Assembly: GCA_018389105.1 (NCBI GenBank)
Contig: JACATO010000691.1
Coordinates: forward strand, 124,001-188,000
DNA from: Nautilus pompilius
Lineage: Eukaryota; Mollusca; Cephalopoda; Nautilida; Nautilidae
Direction: 5' to 3'
DNA: 64,000 nucleotides
The position numbers and the translations under genes are program-made. Positions 22,701 through 33,967 of the stretch are shown here, piece by piece. Each line of letters begins with the position of its first letter. Position 1 is the stretch's first letter. The notes beneath the pieces are model-generated. The model saw nothing but the letters and a program-made list of their open reading frames with translations. It was not told where the DNA came from and made no database searches.

Positions 22701-25700
22701 TCCTTCCCACACCTGTGTGGGGGCACAATTCTATTGAAAAGTCCAGATCGCATCCGTGGTGTGGGAACAAGAAGACTCTTGCCAGCCTGTATAGGCAAAC
22801 AAAAATATTGAAAATGAAACAATTTATCCATTTCAAAAAAAAAAAAAAGTAAAAAAATATGAATAAGTAAAAAGGAAAAAAAAACAAACCCATAATAGCT
22901 AATAATAAATAGAGACTCATTTTTGGGCAGTGGGTAGCTTCGTGCACAACATGCCTGCCTGCTGTAGACGGGATGGGTTCCTAGTTGCTAGCAAAATTTC
23001 TTCTCTGTCTTCTATACGAGTCAGTCTAAGTTGGTTTCCTCCCAAAGCTAAACAGAGTTCTGGTAAGGACCTTCCAGGCACATGTGGTAGGCAGTTCCAT
23101 GGGGAAGAAAAAGCTTTTTCTTCTACCATTTATCTGCTAGTTTGAAAAAATTTCAAAACTGTCGCATCTACCAAAGCCTGCTGCTGTTATTGGTTTTATT
23201 CACTCATTTATTGTAGCCACAATTACTTGAAAATTCAATAATAATAATAATAATATGGCTGCCCTGTGGGCTCAAATCTATCCTGTGACGGACATCCAGC
23301 AGTCAGTGACACCTGGTGCCAACTGAGGACATCTTGACTTGCACATGCAGACCAACCTTCCAAGTACTTATTCTGACAACTGTCATAAACTGTTCTGCTA
23401 AGTTTTATTCAAGAGAAGAAATCCAAAAGTTTTTTTTTTTCAGTTCAACTCTTCTGCCTTCGTGTGAAATCTGTCTATCTTCTGCCAACCCCTCCCTCCC
23501 CCCCCAACACAGACAAACAAAAAGCTTGTGAGAAAATAAGTGGAAATCTATTTTAAAGTCTAATCCTGACGTTAGGTGAACGGAACTTGGAGAGAGAGAG
23601 AAAGAATTTTTACCTTTATTCACAAAGTGTTAAACCACAGTGACTTCTGACTCACCTGCAGTGTCAGAAACCGAGCATGCTCCTGAGGCTTATCTGGGCT
23701 CACTTTGACGGTGTGAGCGTTTCGAAATGCTTCAAATGTGGACAGCTTCTCTGAGGCAGCTGCTGCCCCCTGCAAGGCAAGTTTTATTTTTTTTTATCTA
23801 GCTAGCATTTCTACACCCATCAAGAAATTCTTAATTATAAAACTATAGTTATAACTTACCATAAATAAACCATCCGATGAATCATGTTTGGCAGTGAAAT
23901 GCTTTGTCTGGTGTTTTTTTAAAATTTTTTTGCCAGTATACTTAACTCCCCCACCCTCCGGGTACTCTGGCTTACAGGGAAAAAGATTCTAGTAGAGGAT
24001 TTTACCTCTCAAAAGTCTTTACCACTCAGCTGGTCCTTGACCACGACCAAAGCTTCACACTATTTCTTTTTTTGGACACAACATGAATGATTAGCGCTTG
24101 CATCCAGAGCCAGCTTTATCAGCAATGCTAAATTCTTAAGTATTTGTGTTTTCAGTCTTATCTTTTCCTATTTTCTTTAAAAGCCAAAGTCTGGTTCATA
24201 TCCAAGTGGCTACTGAATAGATGCCACACATATATAAATAATAGAATACAACAAAATCTGGACAGCACTTTACAACTATAAATATGATTATCTATTTCTT
24301 AGTGTAAATGCATGGAGCTACATGAGACACTCGTTAAGCTGTGATATAATCATCCAATGGCAGCAGATGCTTTAAGTGATAAGGACTGATATAAATGGAA
24401 AGATTTCTTGTACCTCAAATATAACTGACCATCAAAGATGTGAAAAAAATTTTACCATTTGATTTTTTAAATATTTTTAAATATATCCTAAAGACTGCCC
24501 TACCAGAATGGTACTTTATGGATGGTAAAATTTGTTGGCAACAGAAATGGTATTTTGTTTCTTTTAGTTTACTTGGAAAAATTTTTAGCATCTCGAAAAT
24601 GAATACTCAATTCCGATGGGGTATTAATCTGTGATGATCAACAAGTCTCCAAAAAACAAGAATAACAAAAAACCTTGCCAAAGAATTTGAGAAAGAGGAA
24701 AGCAAGCAAGAAATTATTGAACAACTGGAGATTAGTACCAATTTGATTGTGCTTGGGTATATGAGGTCTGTCGAAAAAGTATCTGACTTTATTTTTTCCC
24801 ATGGGAAGTAATGACGTTAGGGAGGCAAGTGTGCATAGTGGAGCCACATGCCTTCATGCGCATGCGTGATTTTTGGCGGGCTTGCTGGATGTGTCAGTCG
24901 CTGTCAGGCAGCCAGCGTGTGAGGTGCTGTACTACTTACTCGTCACATTTTCATTTCGTCTGTGATGACGGAACGTGTAGAGAAACGATCTTGCATCAAG
25001 TTTTGCCAAAAGCTTGGAGATACCCAAGCGGAAATAATTCGCAAAATTCAACAGGCTTTTGGTGACAATGCCGTGGGTGTTACCCAAATTAAAGAATGGT
25101 ACAACAGGTTCAAAGATGGCCACACATCAGGGGAGAGTGACCAGCATACTGGGAGGAAGCCGCAATGCAGTTGTTATTGAGAAAGTGCGGACCTTGATAA
25201 TGGAGGATCGTTGTTTGAAGGTGTGGGAAATCGGTGATGAGGTTGGGATCAGTAAAGATTCTGCACATGCAATTTTAAAGGAGGATTTGGGCTTGTGCAG
25301 AGTGGCAGCAAAATCTGTGCCCAAGCTGCTTTCTCAGGAACAACAACAACTTCGTCTTGAGGTTGCACAGGACCTGCTGGATACTGCCAACAGGGATCCT
25401 GAGTTCCAGGATACCGTGATAACTGGAGATGAGACGTGGGTGCATGGGTACAACCCGGAAACCAAAGCTCAGTCGTCACAGTGGAAGCACCCAACGTCGC
25501 TAAAGCCCAAAAAAAGCACGTCAGATCAGGAGAAAATCAAGGTGATGCTGACTGTTTTCTTCAACTACCGAGGCGTTGTGCATCACGAATACGCACCAGA
25601 AGGACAAACAGTTACAAAGGAGTACTATCAGAAAGTCCTCCGACGTCTTCGTGATGCAGTTCGGTGCAAGAGACTGGATCTGTGGGCCTCGCAAAACTGG

Positions 25701-28700
25701 CAGCTGCATCATGACAATGCCCCGACTCATTCATTGCAACTGATCCAAGGTTTCTTGGCAAAGGCATTTCGCTCATTTGCCAGGCTCCCTACTCTCCAGA
25801 CATGGCTACTTCTGACTTCTGATTGTTCCCAAAAATGAAGATACCACTGAGAGGCTCCTGTTTTGAGAGCCAAGAGGACATCATGTGGAATGTGACGGCG
25901 GAGCTGAGAGCCATTCTGGAAGAAGCATTCCAGACATGCTTTGAACAGCGGAAGGATCGCTGGGCCAAGTGTGTTTGAGGCACAAGGGGCCTACTTCGAA
26001 GGGGATTAGCAATTGAACCCCACCAAGTACGTAATTTTTTTTCCCCAGCCTAAGGTCAGATATTTTTTCGACAGACCTCGTATTCTCAACAAACAGTTTT
26101 GCTAATGAAGGTACAGAGTTAACCAATGTGAAAGTAGTCGGTACCTCAAAATTTGGGATTCTGTGATGGACTGGCCGAGGAAATCGAGCCAAATTCTTAA
26201 CTTCAAGGTAATTCCATATTTCCTGCCGGATTCTGGATTTTGTCACTTCTGGGGTGTTTTTTTTTTTTTATTTATTTTTGTAAATAGAAAAAGAAATAAT
26301 TTTAGTGAGTTAGACATTAGGGCATATTGATGATGAAATTCATGGGTATGCAGAAATAAGCATTAAAGAAGAATTTTCTTAATGTTTTTTTTAAATACAA
26401 GTTATCCTCAAGGAGTCAGGAAGGAAAGAAAGTTTAAAAAAGTTATATATATATAAAATAAAAGTATGAGGTACTTTTCTGCAATTTCAGAATATGAACA
26501 GTATATATATACATACATATCAGTGCTCAGCCAGATTGATTCGTTCAGTACTTAAATAAATGTATCAGACCAAAATATGTATATTTTAGGTAGGACAATA
26601 TACACAACAGATGTCTTGGTATACAGATAACCAGTGTGCACTGTTATCAAGCCAAGAAAAACCAAAAAAAACTCCCAGCTATATCCCTATTTCTTCATTT
26701 ACTCAGGGTTGTGTTACAGACTGTTCAGAGTTTGGTTAGAGTCAGTGACAGATTGGCAAATATTTTGGCATTTCTCATGGATCTATGACTGATATCATTG
26801 TGAAGCTCACCAAGGCAAATGTCAATGCTATGACAAAGTGACCTCTCCTTGTTATGTGCAATACTCATCTTTGAGATTCTTTTGCTGACATTGGCCAGCA
26901 ATAGAAATGAGTCAAAGAATGGTCCAGTATGAGACTTCCACCAACTTAGTTGCAGAGGGTGTACAATATAGAAATAGAATGCTTTGAAAAATGAGATAAG
27001 AGGACATGTTTGGCAAGCACCTCCAGAATTGGCAACATGTACTCTTCAATGTATCCAGGTTTCAGAAGGTTAACACAGATTTAGAGAAAACCTAAAAAAG
27101 AGCTTCAACCTCGGCATCTTTAGCCCATGACCAAGTACAGAGGTCAGAGCATATGGACTGCTATCTGGCATGGTGGAAAGACAAATAACAAAGCATAAAT
27201 TGAAAAATCTATATATGACTCAAATATTTGTTAAATTATAGAGATGAGAAAGAACAAATACAACAATAAAAATTCACTGGTTTTTACCTATACTGCCTAA
27301 AGCATAATCAATGCTCCAAAAGTTTGGTTGCCAACTTGCCAATGGTCACCAAAAAAATAAAAATCTAGCTAGTGACTCTTTTCTGATAACCATCAAAATA
27401 CCAATAGTGAAAACCACAACTAGGCTAATATGAGGGTTCTACTATAAACCTGCAGGAAACTGAGTTGACCTGTACAGGCAATTATCTTGCAAATTATGGA
27501 CAACTAAAGGATTCAATAGTGATACACTCTTGATTTATGATCTCAAATAACAAGAAAACTGTTTTTATAAATCACATTAAATCTAGTTTTAAGGAACAAG
27601 CAAACGGCAAAGTGTGATAAGCAGAAGTAAGGAAATTGATGCATACACGACACAGAAAATATAAGAATTTGGACAGAAGAAGTGGATAAGAGTTAAGCAA
27701 AAGTAGTGAAAAGTTCACTATTAGAAGAAGGAAGTGTCCAAGTTTTGATTCAAAAAATGTGAGGTCATCAGCACAGATTCAGTCTGTACCAAACAAGCAG
27801 CAGCTGCTTTTGAATTTCCTGGCCCTTCACCATTCAGCAGGTAGACTGGAGTAGCTACATAGCTTTAAAGACCAGCAAATCCACTCCAACCAAAATTATT
27901 TTTAAAAGATACATAAAGCTTCACTTATGCAAAAATTACAATCATGAACTCCGGCAAGAATGACAAAAAGCAATTTCCAGATACTTGGTTAATTAACCAA
28001 CCTTTGGGCTGCTTAGCAAGCAAAAAAAAATCCACTTGACCCTATCTTGGATGGTGCTAGAAAATAGTAAAAGTACTCTTTGTAATTTATGCAGATTTTA
28101 AGTGATTTGCTAAAAGTAGGGAATACTAAAAGCAAAGATATTATAACAGACAACTTTCATAATTTTTTTTGCTATTATGTTGTATCGATTATGACAAATT
28201 CCAGAAGATATGATTTATATAAATGAACATCACAAACTTTATAGCTTTCAAATTTTCCATATCTGTAAAGAACCATTTAATGTCAAAGATTAAAAAGTGA
28301 GGGAACTTGTCACTTAACTGGTAAACTTAGGTGCTGCACATAAGGATTGTAATCTAAACTTTAGATACTCCGATCATACCTGTTATATTTCATAATTATC
28401 TAATTATGATCTGTTTGCTTCTCTAAAGATCTTGCTAGATTAAGTATATACCTCTATTATACAACAACCATCCAAAAATAACCAAATATCACAAAGTTAG
28501 ATTTTTAGACTCTTTTAGATAAATAAGTTAGTGACAAATTTAAACCCAAAAAAAATTTATGCATACAACTGATGAAACTTTTAGAAGAAACAACTGTCTT
28601 TCCATGTTATTTTGCTGAAAGTTTTAGCATGATGTAGCTACTAGTGAATTAAGCAAAAATTTGTATAATGAATTAGATTTTTAAAAAAAGCATGTCGAAC

Positions 28701-29463
28701 TCAGATTTTTAGTATTATAATATAAGAATGTGTCAAAATTATAACAATCAAACATTAGGTGAGATTGATGATATCTTAAATCTGATATCTGCCTTTTTGC
28801 TGACATATTTGAAAACTTTAGAGCTGTATAATAAACCATACAAAAGCACCATTTAACTACCTTTGTTTTGGCTTGGTAGAGTGCAGAATAAGACATAGTA
28901 GAGAGTGATGGGGACAAGTCTGGAGCAATATTTCCTCACCTACCAATAGGTCTGGTTTATTGTGTACCTATGATGTGAAAGATTCAGAAGTAGATCCACT
29001 CATGCAATTGACAAGCCAACATGTTGCTTGACCAGTCTCAGACAAAAAAGGATACATGGTACAGTCAGAGGCGATAATTCTGCAGGACAATTAAGTATTG
29101 TTTGACAGTGTCATTTCTGAGATCAGTACAATAACCTGGGTTTTCCATTAAGTTTGTGAATGCTTGGCACATAAGCAGTTCTCAAAATTAAAACAATGCC
29201 AGAACCTGCTACGACAGCTTTGTGCACCATGTTAGCAGACAGTAAAAGCACGTCATTATCACCACCACCCCAAGCCAGAATGGTGCTGACAGCATGTTTA
29301 CGGTCCCATTCTGGGATAGTGAAAACCCTATAGTCATTATTTATCAAAAAACAGAAAAACTATGCCCATTGCCATAGTGTACAGGTAATTATGTAAATTT
29401 AAAACTATTGTTTTCCTAACCTGGTCTAGTCATGTTGAATGGTGATGTGGCTGGTGATTCCAT
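16799..29463 (-). CDS. MTHFSD: MTHFSD, methenyltetrahydrofolate synthase domain-containing protein, six exons
   Basis: Minus-strand exons, 5' to 3': 29,463-29,421; 26,248-26,145; 23,769-23,656; 22,786-22,673; 18,901-18,811; 17,307-16,799. Phases join perfectly and sum to 975 nt (324 residues plus stop). Landmarks: [20 protein letters not shown] then HHRIPNF (exon 2), [19 protein letters not shown] (exon 3), [19 protein letters not shown] (exon 4), [20 protein letters not shown] (exon 5), [19 protein letters not shown] and [10 protein letters not shown] (exon 6). All resemble vertebrate MTHFSD, a 5-formyltetrahydrofolate cyclo-ligase-like fold with a glycine-rich GKGEG loop; its enzymatic activity is not settled. 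Exon 1 (starting MESPATSPF) is the least certain, chosen because its donor phase fits exon 2. Human MTHFSD has a C-terminal RRM, not seen here. A possible donor (ACAG|GTAAAA) overlaps the stop at 16,799-16,801, so the last exon may splice on to an RRM exon. Confidence 0.88.
20565..20731 (+). repeat. Dispersed repeat, copy 1 (MTHFSD intron)
   Basis: Matches 27,881-28,060 in the same orientation over about 170 bases with moderate divergence. Shared blocks include CCACTCCAA, AAGATACATAA, TATGCAAAA and TTGACYYTA. No coding capacity. The family is unknown. Confidence 0.5.
21414..21535 (+). repeat. Probable dispersed non-autonomous element end
   Basis: Begins TACCGTATTTTTTGGGTTAT and repeats ATAAGTYGA/ATAAGTCKA-like motifs three to four times over 120 bases. 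This layout is typical of short DNA-transposon ends that are common in animal genomes. No partner end was identified. Confidence 0.35.
22921..23120 (+). repeat. tRNA-derived SINE, copy A (degenerate)
   Basis: A tRNA-like head (GGGTAGCTTCGTGCACAACA, then GGGTTC as a weak B box) is followed by a body with GGTTTCCTCCCAAAGCTAAA and a CCTTCCAGG tail block. The body matches copy B at 41,262-41,470. It lies in the MTHFSD intron between exons 3 and 4. Confidence 0.5.
24762..26080 (+). mobile_element. Mariner DNA transposon, 1,319 bp, TA target duplication
   Basis: Terminal inverted repeats of about 25 bases (GAGGTCTGTCGAAAAA at the left, its complement at the right) are flanked by TA on both sides (24,760-24,761 and 26,081-26,082). 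It lies inside the first large intron of MTHFSD, antisense to the gene. Its right end is only about 65 bases from the donor of MTHFSD exon 2. The good ends and well-kept coding region suggest a fairly young insertion. Confidence 0.9.
24965..25978 (+). pseudogene. Mariner transposase (SETMAR-like), frameshifted
   Basis: ATG at 24,965 begins [19 protein letters not shown] and a helix-turn-helix DNA-binding region ([18 protein letters not shown]). A frame change near 25,130-25,165 moves to the frame with [45 protein letters not shown] (first Asp) and [10 protein letters not shown] (second Asp). A second frame change near 25,770 leads to [10 protein letters not shown] (third Asp), an in-frame TGA, then [11 protein letters not shown] and a terminal stop near 25,976. 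All three Asp of the mariner DD34D centre are still visible, but the frame breaks and the stop make this copy non-autonomous as it stands. Confidence 0.9.
26249..29420. other. MTHFSD intron 1
   Basis: No exon recognised apart from the gene's own exons. Holds a poly-T run (26,258-26,270), (TA)n scraps near 26,443-26,455 and the dispersed-repeat copy at 27,881. Confidence 0.5.
27881..28060 (+). repeat. Dispersed repeat, copy 2 (MTHFSD intron 1)
   Basis: Diverged partner of 20,565-20,731; see that entry for shared blocks. Confidence 0.5.
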
Positions 29464-31400
29464 CTGGGCCTTCAAAGTTATGTGCTAAAAAGAATGAAAG
29501 AAATGAATGTAATATCTGATAGGTCTCCTTAAACACCCACCATTTTCAGACAGTTCCTTCCTTTCCAACAATTACATGGGATGGGCACCTTTTTTTTAAC
29601 ACAGTTGCCTTGCTTTCTAATCCTCACTTCTTTTTTTTAGTACACAAAAACCCACCAATGCGCAAATTAACTAATACTGCATTAAAATGCAATATAAGAT
29701 ATAATAACCACAATTCAAACTTTCTTGGCAACTAATGCAAATAAATAACAATTCTTACACTTGATCTAGCATGAACTTAAACACACATCACGACACACCA
29801 CCTGATTGTCCATACACAGATTTTCTGCAGAACTACTGTGTAATCTGAACAGCATCTTTGATTTAAAAAAAATAGCTTAATGAGACTAAGTACAATAGGC
29901 TGGAAAGAATTAAGAGACTAAATGATTCAATTTGTTTATGTTCCACTATTATACCACACTCTGTGAAAACAGTGCAGAAAAAGTAGAAACTGGATATTGA
30001 AAAACTATCATTGCAAAGTGCTTGGCGTTAGATGCAACATTAATATCTTACAATAGAAATGCCTATTTCCTGGAATCTCAATCTTGCATAATGCCAACAT
30101 CAAGTGTAATCTTCTCTTGGTAACAGGTATAGATCAAATTCATCTAAGTACTTCAAGGTGTGGGCTCACTATAATTATCACTGTCACTCTCTGGAGTTGA
30201 GTTAAAATAATTAGTTAAAATAATTTATAACTTACAATGCACAAGGTATGCATACTAATACTATATCGGTAAAGATCATGTGGAAAGTATACGACTTAGA
30301 ATTGCTTATATAAAAAGTAATACACCCGAGTGAGAATCAAATAATGTATGCTTACCCTACACTTCAACTGTGAAAATGTGTTATTGCTGCAATGTTTTAC
30401 TTTTAATTAATATGATAAAAACTGGGAAAGTTATGCTGAAGTTTATATTAACCAAATCATGCTTATGCACGTTTGTCATGGTGATTTCTGTTAGCATATA
30501 AATGTACAGACTAAAAATAAGAAAACCTTTATCACCATCATCATCTTTGGAAAATATCTTTACTATAAGTAAGAAATAGTAAAAAAATTAAGTAATAAAT
30601 GTTTTAAAAATCAATTAGCCAATGTCAGAATAAGAGATCTGGTTGAATTTATTTATTATGAAGAAGCTAAATACTTTCATAGCTTAGCTAGGTTTACTAC
30701 TTCACTGTCACATATTTCCCATTAGTTCTACTAATCAGTATTTTTAAAAAAAAAAAACAAATACAATTATCAATTATAAATTGAAAATCAAAAAAATAAC
30801 TAGAAAAGCTGCAGAGTGAAAAAACAAACTACAATTTAAAGAGCAGGGTTAGGGTAGATTGTAGTTTAGAAGCAGTGAGTTCTGGGAAAGTTCTCTTATT
30901 ACCATAAATTGGTGTGTGTGTGTGTGTGTGCAATTGCGCACAAGGCCTTTCTGATTCTAAAGAGCTGATTTTAATTATTTAAAAATTACCCAATATGTTT
31001 TGCTTATGTCACATGTGCTGCATGTTCAAATTGCTGATAAACAATCATGTATAGTTCTACTGGGTGCAACAATAAACATTAAGGACATTCAAAATGCTGC
31101 ATGTGACAATTCTTTAAAAATACTTTGTATTTAGGATTCAAGATGTGGAATGTTTATCATCATCACATAGCACGTTTCCTATATGAAAGGAACTCTAGTC
31201 TCACACCCTACATGTACAGTAACACACCATGCACATCTGTATGCCTGGTTGCATCAGCTGGCTTGTGCAATTTTCATACTAGTAGAAGTTTTTTTTTTTT
31301 GTTTTTTTCCTAGTAATTTTACAGCAATAACTCACCCTTCTAAAATGGGACGAAAGCGAAAATCTGTATTGGAGCACATTCCTGAGTACAGGGGGTGTTG
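29464..31400. other. Intergenic stretch upstream of MTHFSD
   Basis: AT-rich. A (GT)n microsatellite lies at about 30,911-30,930. The MTHFSD promoter should be here, but no clear core element was seen. Confidence 0.45.
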
Positions 31401-31439
31401 AAGAGTTATAGGAAAATAAAAACAGAAGAGGGTAAAGTT

Positions 31440-32990
31440 GGGTGCTAAATGGTGCAGCGTCGAAATTAATACCCATGCCAACCAGATCAAAGAGTGTTTG
31501 GAGAGCGAGCAACACTTAAAATTAAAACAAGATGGTGAAACTAAGGAACACGAAGTGGAATCGGCATTTGTGCAGACATAGCAGAAACATCGAGGTCAAC
31601 ATGATGTAGAAAGTGAACGTGTCCAGGCCCTGTGCTGTTCAGGACAACTGTTTGGCCTTGCTGACAGTCCTTTAAGGGAGTTTGTGTCCAGCTGAAAAAT
31701 CTTTGCCAAGTTCGATCAGCCTGACCACAAAATATTCGGAGACTGATGTTGTTGCCCTGACTAACAAAATTAAAAAGCTGACTGGAAATTTAGTTGGCTC
31801 TTTCGTTTTTGACGAATCGCCAGATGTTCTCAACTGCCCAGCCCCTGGCGATTTTGTGGAGAAGCCTGCATTCATTGTGGCAAATTTGAAGTTTGTAACA
31901 TCAGCAACCAGTCAAACATTTGCACTGCCTGTCAGCAGTGAAACTTTCGATGAATATTCACTTACCTGGAAGGATGTGACAGCAGTGAATTCCAATTCAG
32001 TGTCTTACTGTGAAAAGTTCATGCAGGATGTAAAGCTCAATGAAAAACCTGAATTAATTTGTCTGTTTTGTCCAGCTCATCTGCTGCATGTTGCTGTCTC
32101 TCAAGCAACAGATGTTCTAAAATGGCTGATTTAAAGAAGTTCATAACTGATGCTGGTGCAGTTTTCAAAAATTACAGTAAAGTAAAATACCTCTTTATGA
32201 TATTTACAAAGAAATTACATCTGAATTCAATATTCCAACTGCCATTGTACTGGCAAGATGATTCAGTCTGTATTTGGCCATAGTGAGTGTTCAGAAGATA
32301 TGGGGAGTCTTAATACAGCTTTTAAATCAGAGTTCAACAGTGTAAAAGCTGAAAACTCAGTAGCTATGCAAGAAACTAGGTAAAACCTTCATACAAAGCT
32401 CAAATTTCTCAACAAAACATTCAACCATTGCACAAAACAGAAAAAAAAAATTGAAATCTTGCTGTTCAGTAGACAACATTCTCTGATACAGAGGTGGATG
32501 GCATTCTGGTTAACAATGTCTTTATAGAACTTCTTGCAAAAGCACATCTTGGGAGATTCCAGAAAAAAACAATCTTTTCATGTCCATGTTGCCAGTCATT
32601 GAGCAGGAAACACTTTGCTTTCAAAAGTTTTCATGAAGTTGTGACAGAATGGGAAGCTACTGTCATTCATGATGTGTCCTCTGCAGCTTTTCACAACAAA
32701 TCATTGCGCTATTTGATCTTCATCGCAAAAGCATGGCTTCAACTGATAAATTCACAAATGTGCTTGCATAGCTTCTGGTGAAGAATTACTAAACCGGAAA
32801 GAAAATTCCAGGTGTACACGGCAATGCCTGCCCCAGACAACTGCATCTTCACTCCTCTTGAATCCTGGAAAATCACTGCACCAACTTAGAGTTGTACTGC
32901 ATATTGCATTCTCAGCATCCCACCTGGCTGAGCTTATGTGGAGAGTCTTTTTGAAATTTGGAGAACAAGTCTTGGAAAAGGCACTTTAAA
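31440..32990 (+). pseudogene. hAT-type (CGGBP1-like) transposase relic
   Basis: Plus-strand fragments in shifting frames follow a hAT transposase: FAKFDQPDHKIFGD near 31,710, NKIKKLTGNLVGSFVFDES near 31,765 (the DES-type catalytic strand), YCEKFMQDVKLNE near 32,010, LICLFCPAHLLHVAVSQATD near 32,055 (the HLLH region), and later pieces to about 32,990. Stops and frame changes at about 31,745, 32,134, 32,280 and 32,780 make it non-functional. Element ends and target duplication were not found. Confidence 0.6.
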
Positions 32991-33967
32991 AGTGATGCTG
33001 CAGGCCTACACTATGCAGGACTTCTGGAAACTACACTAGTTCATTTTATATTAGACATTGTTTCTCTTAAACTCAGTGTTTTTTTTTACATCATTAAACT
33101 TTGATAAACAAAGTGTTAGTGTACTACTTTTTTCTGGCTGCCAGAACAAACCCTGATATTTACCCAGAAAAATGCTTACTAAGTTTACTACACTGATTTT
33201 CACCCATTTGTTGTTGTTGTAATAAACACTGATAAATTCCTCGGAAAAACAAAAGAAAATAAAAACCAAAAATGGAGGACCTTACCTAAATAATATATTC
33301 CTTAATTTTCCATCTGCTTCTCAATACACCTACCCAACATACAAGCACCCACCTTTTTTGGTAGATTATATCTTATTTAACTGACAGATCAGCTCAGGCC
33401 ACTTGTACAATTTAAAAATATACAAAACAAGATAGAAAGAAATGTACTAAAAAATAATGCCTATAGCAAGCATCATTTCACTCCAAAACTAAGCCCTGAT
33501 ACGGATTGGGGGGAGTTTGAAGAAAATGTAGCTTCATTAGCTACTTTAGTCACCGACCTGGTCCACCACAGCACATCAACAATAACTTTTTGTTTTCATT
33601 TGGATTAAATTTCAGTTAAACATTTTTTCTTTTTTTAGTCCTAAAAGTTCTAAATTTTCATTTGTAATACTCTTGATAATAATTAAACTCTTTTGATGGA
33701 CCAAAAAATTGTGCATGTTGTATATAAAGCTCACTTTAATAAAATCCATTCTTTGTTCCAAGATTTATAATTTTGATAATTAAATTTATTTAATTATAAA
33801 TGCTGTACAGAAGAACTCTTGGAGAAGCATCTGCTACGAAAAAGAAAATAAAAGCTAAAAGTGGATAATATCTTCTTTTGTGAAACAAAATTTAACACTA
33901 ATCTCTGGCAAAATTAATAGTTTGCAGATGACGTAGGAGCTTTAACAATATTGGCAATGTTATACTG

